Assembly (NCBI GenBank): GCA_965371355.1
Contig: CBDUYD010000010.1
Location: 1 to 33,996, forward strand
Direction: 5' to 3'
DNA: 33,996 bases
Source of the DNA: JASJHI01 sp965371355
Lineage (GTDB): Bacteria > Actinomycetota > Acidimicrobiia > Acidimicrobiales > Ilumatobacteraceae
The notes below the pieces were generated by a model. That model was given only the letters and a program-made list of their open reading frames with translations, was not told the DNA's origin and made no database searches. A program made the position numbers and the translations under genes. This document shows, one piece after another, positions 30,398-33,996 of this stretch. Positions within the stretch are counted from its first letter, which is position 1; each line of letters opens with the position of its first letter.

Positions 30398-32245
30398 TCA
30401 GCCGACGGTGGTGGTCGGCGCGATGGTGACCGTCACCGAGGGTGGCACGGTGATCGCGGTGGTCGGGGCCGAGCCGTCGGGATTCAGCAGTGTGAACAGC
30501 TGGGGATCGCTGTCGACCGTGCCGAGCGAGGTGATCGCGGTGGCGTGCATCGTCCAGTCGCCCGCAATCGTGAGCGGCAGGCCATCGGCCTCGGGCCGTA
30601 CCGCCACGCCGTCGCCGGTCAGTGGCACGGGTTGGACGATCGTGCCGATGTTCGAGTCGTTCGGCGGTGCCGTGAACACGATCTCGAGGCCTGAGAGTCC
30701 GCTCTCGGGTGCAAACACCTCGACCTCGAGACCCTGGATTCCGGCGCGCGCGGATGTCAGCTTGACCGTGACCTCGAAGTCGCGGTCTGGGACCTCGATC
30801 GTGCGGCTGATCGCGTAGTCGATCTTGGGCGTGTTGTCGATGTTGGGGGGATCGAGGGCGAGCAGCCACGCGCTCATCGCCAGGACGACGATGCCGAGCG
30901 CCGCCTCGGTGCCGAATGCGCGCCGGAGCCGATCGGACATCGGCACGGTCATCTCGGTGGCGCGGGCGAGACGATGGTTGACGAGTTGACGCGCCGACAA
31001 CGCGATGAACAACATCACCGCGACGATGACGACCTTCAGCACGAGGACGCGGCCGTGGGGCGATCCGAACAACGACCCACCGTCGAGCCGGATCATCTGG
31101 ACGATCCCGCTGGCGATGGTCGCGACGATCGCGATGGTGGAGATCCGTCCGAAGCCGCGCACGGCGTGGACGAGGTCTTCATCGCCGGGGCCGACGAGCA
31201 CGACGCGTGCGAGGAGGATCACGCCGCCGATCCAGACCGCCATCGCCAGCGCGTGTGTGATGCCCATCGCGACGCCGAGGATCGGCACGGGACCGCCGGT
31301 GCGGCTGAACCCGATCGTGACGACCGCAAGCGCCGGGATGCCGAGCGCGGCCATCTGCGTTGCCGGGATGATCACGCGGTCGGGCCGGAACGCGACCCAG
31401 GAAGCGCCGACGACGAGCAGCAGTCGGGCGAGCGCGGCGCGTGCCGGCGTGCCCGCGTCGAGGAGATCGATCCAGTTGCGCGGGTTGAACCCGATGCCGA
31501 GCGACTCCTGATTCACAGCGGCGGTCGCCGCCGCGACGTAGAGCACCGTGCCGATGAGGGCAACGATCCAGGCACTGCGTATGAAGCGGACCGCGATGAG
31601 GTACTCGACGCCCTCCGGCCACGCCGTCGCGATCAGGACGAGTGCACCGAACATCGTGGCGATCCCGAGTACTGACAAGAGTCGCCCAAGCCACAGTGGC
31701 CCCTGGCCGGAATCGACCTGCGACAGCAGGATGACATCGTCGGACGCAGCGGTGACGTCGCCCGATTGGTCGCCCGCTTCGACGACGACCGTGGTGGTCG
31801 TCGAAGCGTCGTCGACGCTGGTCGTGGTCGTGTTCGGCTCGGTCTCGATGTTGAAGGTGATGTTGCCCGCACCGTTCGGCGCGCCATCGGCGTCGCTCAC
31901 CCGCCACCGGGCGACGCAGGTGCCCTTCGGAAGGACGTCGACGACGGCGGCGGTGAGCGTGCGGTCATCGTCGCCGACCTCCGGACGGCTCAGTGTGAAG
32001 AGTTCGGCGTTGCAGTCGAGTGCGATCGTGTTCGCCTCGCCGAGTTCCTCGAGGAACGTGATGACGATCGCGTCCGGCGAGGTAGCGATCGATGCACCGT
32101 CGGCCGGATCCGAGCTGACGACCGTGTTCTCGGCCAGTGCGACCGATGGCGTGAACGCGAACAGCGCGATGGCCGCGAGCAGGGTCGCGCCAACCGCGGC
32201 GGGGATTCGCCGACGGATCGAGGGAACACGTGTGCGTTCGTTCAC
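30398..32245 (-). CDS. CopC-CopD fusion protein (copper resistance-like) with CopC copper ligands missing
   Basis: A 615-aa protein with GTG start: signal peptide (about 1-38, ..LLAAIALFAFTPSVALA), a CopC-like beta domain (ENTVVSSDPADGASIATSPDAIVITF ... CVARWRVSDADGAPNGAGNITFNI, about 39-134), a Thr-rich linker, eight or so membrane helices forming a CopD-like domain (about 175-460; MAVWIGGVILLARVV, FGRISTIAIVATIASGIVQM, GRVLVLKVVIVAVML) and a C-terminal extracellular beta domain. The His expected as first mature residue is Glu39, and the DGH position is DGA (Ala122), so copper binding by CopC is doubtful. Cys78 and Cys110 could form a disulfide. TAGCCT (32256-32261) ends 10 bases before the GTG. 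Confidence 0.83.
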   Translation of the reverse strand: MNERTRVPSIRRRIPAAVGATLLAAIALFAFTPSVALAENTVVSSDPADGASIATSPDAIVITFLEELGEANTIALDCNAELFTLSRPEVGDDDRTLTAAVVDVLPKGTCVARWRVSDADGAPNGAGNITFNIETEPNTTTTSVDDASTTTTVVVEAGDQSGDVTAASDDVILLSQVDSGQGPLWLGRLLSVLGIATMFGALVLIATAWPEGVEYLIAVRFIRSAWIVALIGTVLYVAAATAAVNQESLGIGFNPRNWIDLLDAGTPARAALARLLLVVGASWVAFRPDRVIIPATQMAALGIPALAVVTIGFSRTGGPVPILGVAMGITHALAMAVWIGGVILLARVVLVGPGDEDLVHAVRGFGRISTIAIVATIASGIVQMIRLDGGSLFGSPHGRVLVLKVVIVAVMLFIALSARQLVNHRLARATEMTVPMSDRLRRAFGTEAALGIVVLAMSAWLLALDPPNIDNTPKIDYAISRTIEVPDRDFEVTVKLTSARAGIQGLEVEVFAPESGLSGLEIVFTAPPNDSNIGTIVQPVPLTGDGVAVRPEADGLPLTIAGDWTMHATAITSLGTVDSDPQLFTLLNPDGSAPTTAITVPPSVTVTIAPTTTVG

Positions 32246-32255
32246 AGTCGAACCG

Positions 32256-32261
32256 AGGCTA
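32256..32261 (-). promoter_or_regulatory. -10 element TAGCCT of the copCD-like gene
   Basis: TAGCCT ends 10 bases before the GTG at 32245, giving a leader of only a few bases. Confidence 0.4.
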
Positions 32262-32368
32262 GTCAGCGACGGCCCCGCGGACGGTGAGCCTCGCGCGGCT
32301 TCGATTGCGACGGGTCGGCGCGATCATCGGGGGTCCGAGTCAGCGCGACCGGTGATCGCTCACGACGA

Positions 32369-32818
32369 TCATCCCGCGGCACGGCGGCAGGCGACGATCC
32401 CCATCTCCGTCGCGAGGTCGTCGCGTCCGAGGGTGAGTTGTGCGATCTCGCCGCTCATCCGGTTCAGTCCCTCGTCCTCGCCGGCGCGGAGTTGGGCGAT
32501 CTCGCGCCAGCGCGACGCCTGCTCGTCGGTGTTGGCGACGAACGCCCGGTGATCGGCGGCGAGGTCGTCCGGTGGCTCGATCGTTCGCGCCCGCTCGGCC
32601 TCGTTCTCGATCGCTGTCGCGGCCAGGGTCGCGAAGTCCGGCGTCGAGATCTCGCCCGGCGGCGTCGGCAGCGCGGCGAGTTCACCGCTGGTGACGACGC
32701 ACGCCGCGTCCATCATCTCGATGTAGTCCGACTCGGTGACCTCTGCCGACTCGGTCGCTGTACAGGCGGCGGCGACGACGAGCACGACCGCCGCGGGGGT
32801 GAGGGTTCGACGCGCCAT
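32369..32818 (-). CDS. Small secreted lipoprotein of unknown function
   Basis: A 149-aa protein with a type II signal peptide: MARR, hydrophobic core, and lipobox VAAAC with Cys19 as the lipidated residue. The mature part is helical and acidic with two further Cys (about 40 and 144), which may pair. Segments ESDYIEMMDAACVVTSGELAALPTPPGEI and EPPDDLAADHRAFVANTDEQASRWREIAQL resemble uncharacterised actinobacterial lipoproteins with a single four-helix domain. TATCGT (32828-32833) ends 9 bases before the ATG. It is divergent from dnaX. No function assigned. Confidence 0.78.
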   Translation of the reverse strand: MARRTLTPAAVVLVVAAACTATESAEVTESDYIEMMDAACVVTSGELAALPTPPGEISTPDFATLAATAIENEAERARTIEPPDDLAADHRAFVANTDEQASRWREIAQLRAGEDEGLNRMSGEIAQLTLGRDDLATEMGIVACRRAAG

Positions 32819-32827
32819 GGCCCGGCG

Positions 32828-32833
32828 ACGATA
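32828..32833 (-). promoter_or_regulatory. -10 element TATCGT of the lipoprotein gene
   Basis: TATCGT ends 9 bases before the ATG at 32818; no Shine-Dalgarno. Confidence 0.4.
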
Positions 32834-32916
32834 CGGGACCGCGGCCCGACATCGTTCGCGCCCACCGGCAACGACGGGCCCCGCGGGGCGGAGGGAAGTG
32901 TGTGGCAGCCCGTCGC

Positions 32917-32922
32917 TAGGGT
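32917..32922 (+). promoter_or_regulatory. -10 element TAGGGT of dnaX
   Basis: TAGGGT ends 7 bases before the ATG at 32930, placing +1 at the start codon. The same hexamer and spacing type is seen for the 2OG oxygenase gene. Confidence 0.5.
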
Positions 32923-32929
32923 GATCGCG

Positions 32930-33996
32930 ATGGCCACGCAGTCGCTGTATCGCAGGTACCGGCCCCGTCGTTTCGGTGAGGTGAAGGGCCAGGATCACGT
33001 GGTTCGCGCGTTGCGCAATTCGGTCGCCGAGGGTCGCGAGGGGCAGGCCTATCTGTTCTCCGGGCCGCGGGGTACCGGCAAGACCACCTCCGCACGGATC
33101 CTCGCGAAGGTGCTCAACTGCGAGCGGCCGGTCGACGGCGAACCGTGCTGCGAGTGCGAGTCCTGCCTGTCGGTCGAGCGCGGCACGAGCTACGACGTGC
33201 ACGAGCTCGACGCCGCCAGCAACAACGGTGTCGACGCGATGCGCGTCCTGATCGAGAAGGCATCGCTCGGCACCCCGGGCCGTCACAAGGTGTACATCCT
33301 CGACGAGGTGCACATGTTGTCCAAGGGTGCCGAAGCGGCGTTGCTGAAGACGCTCGAGGAGCCTCCGCCGCACGTCGTCTTCGTGCTCGCCACCACCGAC
33401 CCACAGAAGGTGTCCGACACGATTCGCAGCCGCACGCAGCATCTCCGGTTCCACCTGCTGCCGGCCGACGTGCTCGACGAGCTGGTGCGATGGGTGGTCG
33501 GCGACGCGGGCCTGTCCGTCGACGACGAGGCGATCGGCGACGTGTTGGTGCTCGGCGCCGGTTCTGCTCGCGACACCCTGTCGGCGCTCGAACTCGTCGC
33601 GAGTGCCGGCGGTGAACGGGTCGAGTCGATCTCGCTCGACGAGTTCGTCGAGGCGATGATCGATCGCGATCCGGGTCGGGGGCTCACGATGGTGGCGCAG
33701 GCCATATCGCTCGGACGCGATCCGCGGACACTCACCGAGGAACTCATCGGATTCCTGCGCAACGGCTTCTTGTCGCTGATGGCCCCCGAACTGGTGCAGC
33801 TCCCCTCCGACCGGGTCGACGTGGTGGCAGACCTCGCCCGACGCGTCGGCGCGGCGAGCCTCGTGCGCGGCATCGAAATGTTCGGCTCGGCGCTGGTCGA
33901 GATGCGTCAGGCGCCCGACCCGCGCGTCCTGCTCGACGTGGCCGTGGTCCAGTTGACCGCCGAGTCGGTCGAGGCCGACGTCACCGCGCTGCTGAC
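32930..33996 (+). CDS. dnaX: DNA polymerase III subunit gamma/tau (3' end beyond window)
   Basis: The frame is open from the ATG to the window edge; 355 codons are visible. The AAA+ clamp-loader domain begins MATQSLYRRYRPRRFGEVKGQ, then Walker A GPRGTGKT (45-52), the zinc-binding cysteines (Cys64, 73, 76 and 79), the Walker B/DExH segment VYILDEVHMLSKGAEAALLKTLEEPPPHVVFVLATTD, and the sensor TIRSRTQHLRF. In this last motif the Cys of the usual SRCQ is Thr. Domain III follows (LSALELVASAG ... GFLRNGFLSLMAPELVQL). The C-terminal tau region lies outside. The gene product loads the sliding clamp and organises the replisome. Confidence 0.97.
   Translation, partial: MATQSLYRRYRPRRFGEVKGQDHVVRALRNSVAEGREGQAYLFSGPRGTGKTTSARILAKVLNCERPVDGEPCCECESCLSVERGTSYDVHELDAASNNGVDAMRVLIEKASLGTPGRHKVYILDEVHMLSKGAEAALLKTLEEPPPHVVFVLATTDPQKVSDTIRSRTQHLRFHLLPADVLDELVRWVVGDAGLSVDDEAIGDVLVLGAGSARDTLSALELVASAGGERVESISLDEFVEAMIDRDPGRGLTMVAQAISLGRDPRTLTEELIGFLRNGFLSLMAPELVQLPSDRVDVVADLARRVGAASLVRGIEMFGSALVEMRQAPDPRVLLDVAVVQLTAESVEADVTALL

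Overview
The window is high-GC DNA with closely packed genes on both strands. The gene content points to an actinobacterium: a SigR/RsrA-type sigma/anti-sigma pair, an actinobacterial acyl-CoA carboxylase with an epsilon subunit, a LigC-like ATP-dependent DNA ligase, an RDD protein with nonapeptide repeats, and ring-cleavage genes of marine/soil type. My guess is the class Acidimicrobiia (Ilumatobacter-like). This is an inference from gene content only; no rRNA gene is present to test it.

Layout. 1-342: 3' end of an M23 peptidase. 414-2027 (minus): a 50-aa membrane protein, TilS and a phosphatase-fold protein that lacks the catalytic Cys. 2098-2960 (minus): SigR-like sigma factor and RsrA-like anti-sigma factor. 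3031-4663: divergent MarR regulator and alpha/beta hydrolase, then a DUF1330 protein. 4681-7926: enoyl-CoA hydratase, a PEP-utilizer swivel-domain protein and a divergent TetR regulator with a perfect inverted repeat between the last two. 7962-11261: part of a homoprotocatechuate (4-hydroxyphenylacetate) meta-cleavage cluster, with hpaR and a FAH-family gene on minus and hpaF-hpaE on plus, sharing a 38-bp intergenic region that holds a perfect palindrome. 11359-15709: a DUF1254/DUF1214 protein, a Vps62-like membrane protein and a 2OG-Fe(II) oxygenase.

15938-16858 looks like a decayed integration site: a VapBC-type pair, the 3' stub of a tyrosine recombinase and tRNA-Thr(CGU). 16958-17006 is a hairpin with a perfect 20-bp stem. 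17017-19676 (minus) is an apparent operon: polyprenyl diphosphate synthase, thiolase-fold aldolase-like protein and a DUF35 zinc-ribbon/OB partner. 19752-20410 is a Phd/VapC-type toxin-antitoxin pair with a 16-bp palindrome at its promoter. 20507-21706 is a zinc alcohol dehydrogenase. 21763-24705 (minus) holds xseA-xseB and rmuC. 24862-26025 is the RDD repeat protein. 26317-29107 (minus) is accD-accE-metallophosphoesterase. 29178-30323 is ligC. 30398-32245 is a CopC-CopD fusion without the expected CopC copper ligands. 32369-32818 is a lipoprotein, and 32930 to the end is dnaX.

The clearest hidden pattern is a TANNNT hexamer 6-9 bases before the start codon of at least eleven operon-leading genes, usually with no Shine-Dalgarno sequence. 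This suggests that much of the window is transcribed as leaderless mRNA, and it settles several start-codon choices (sigma factor, accD, vapB).
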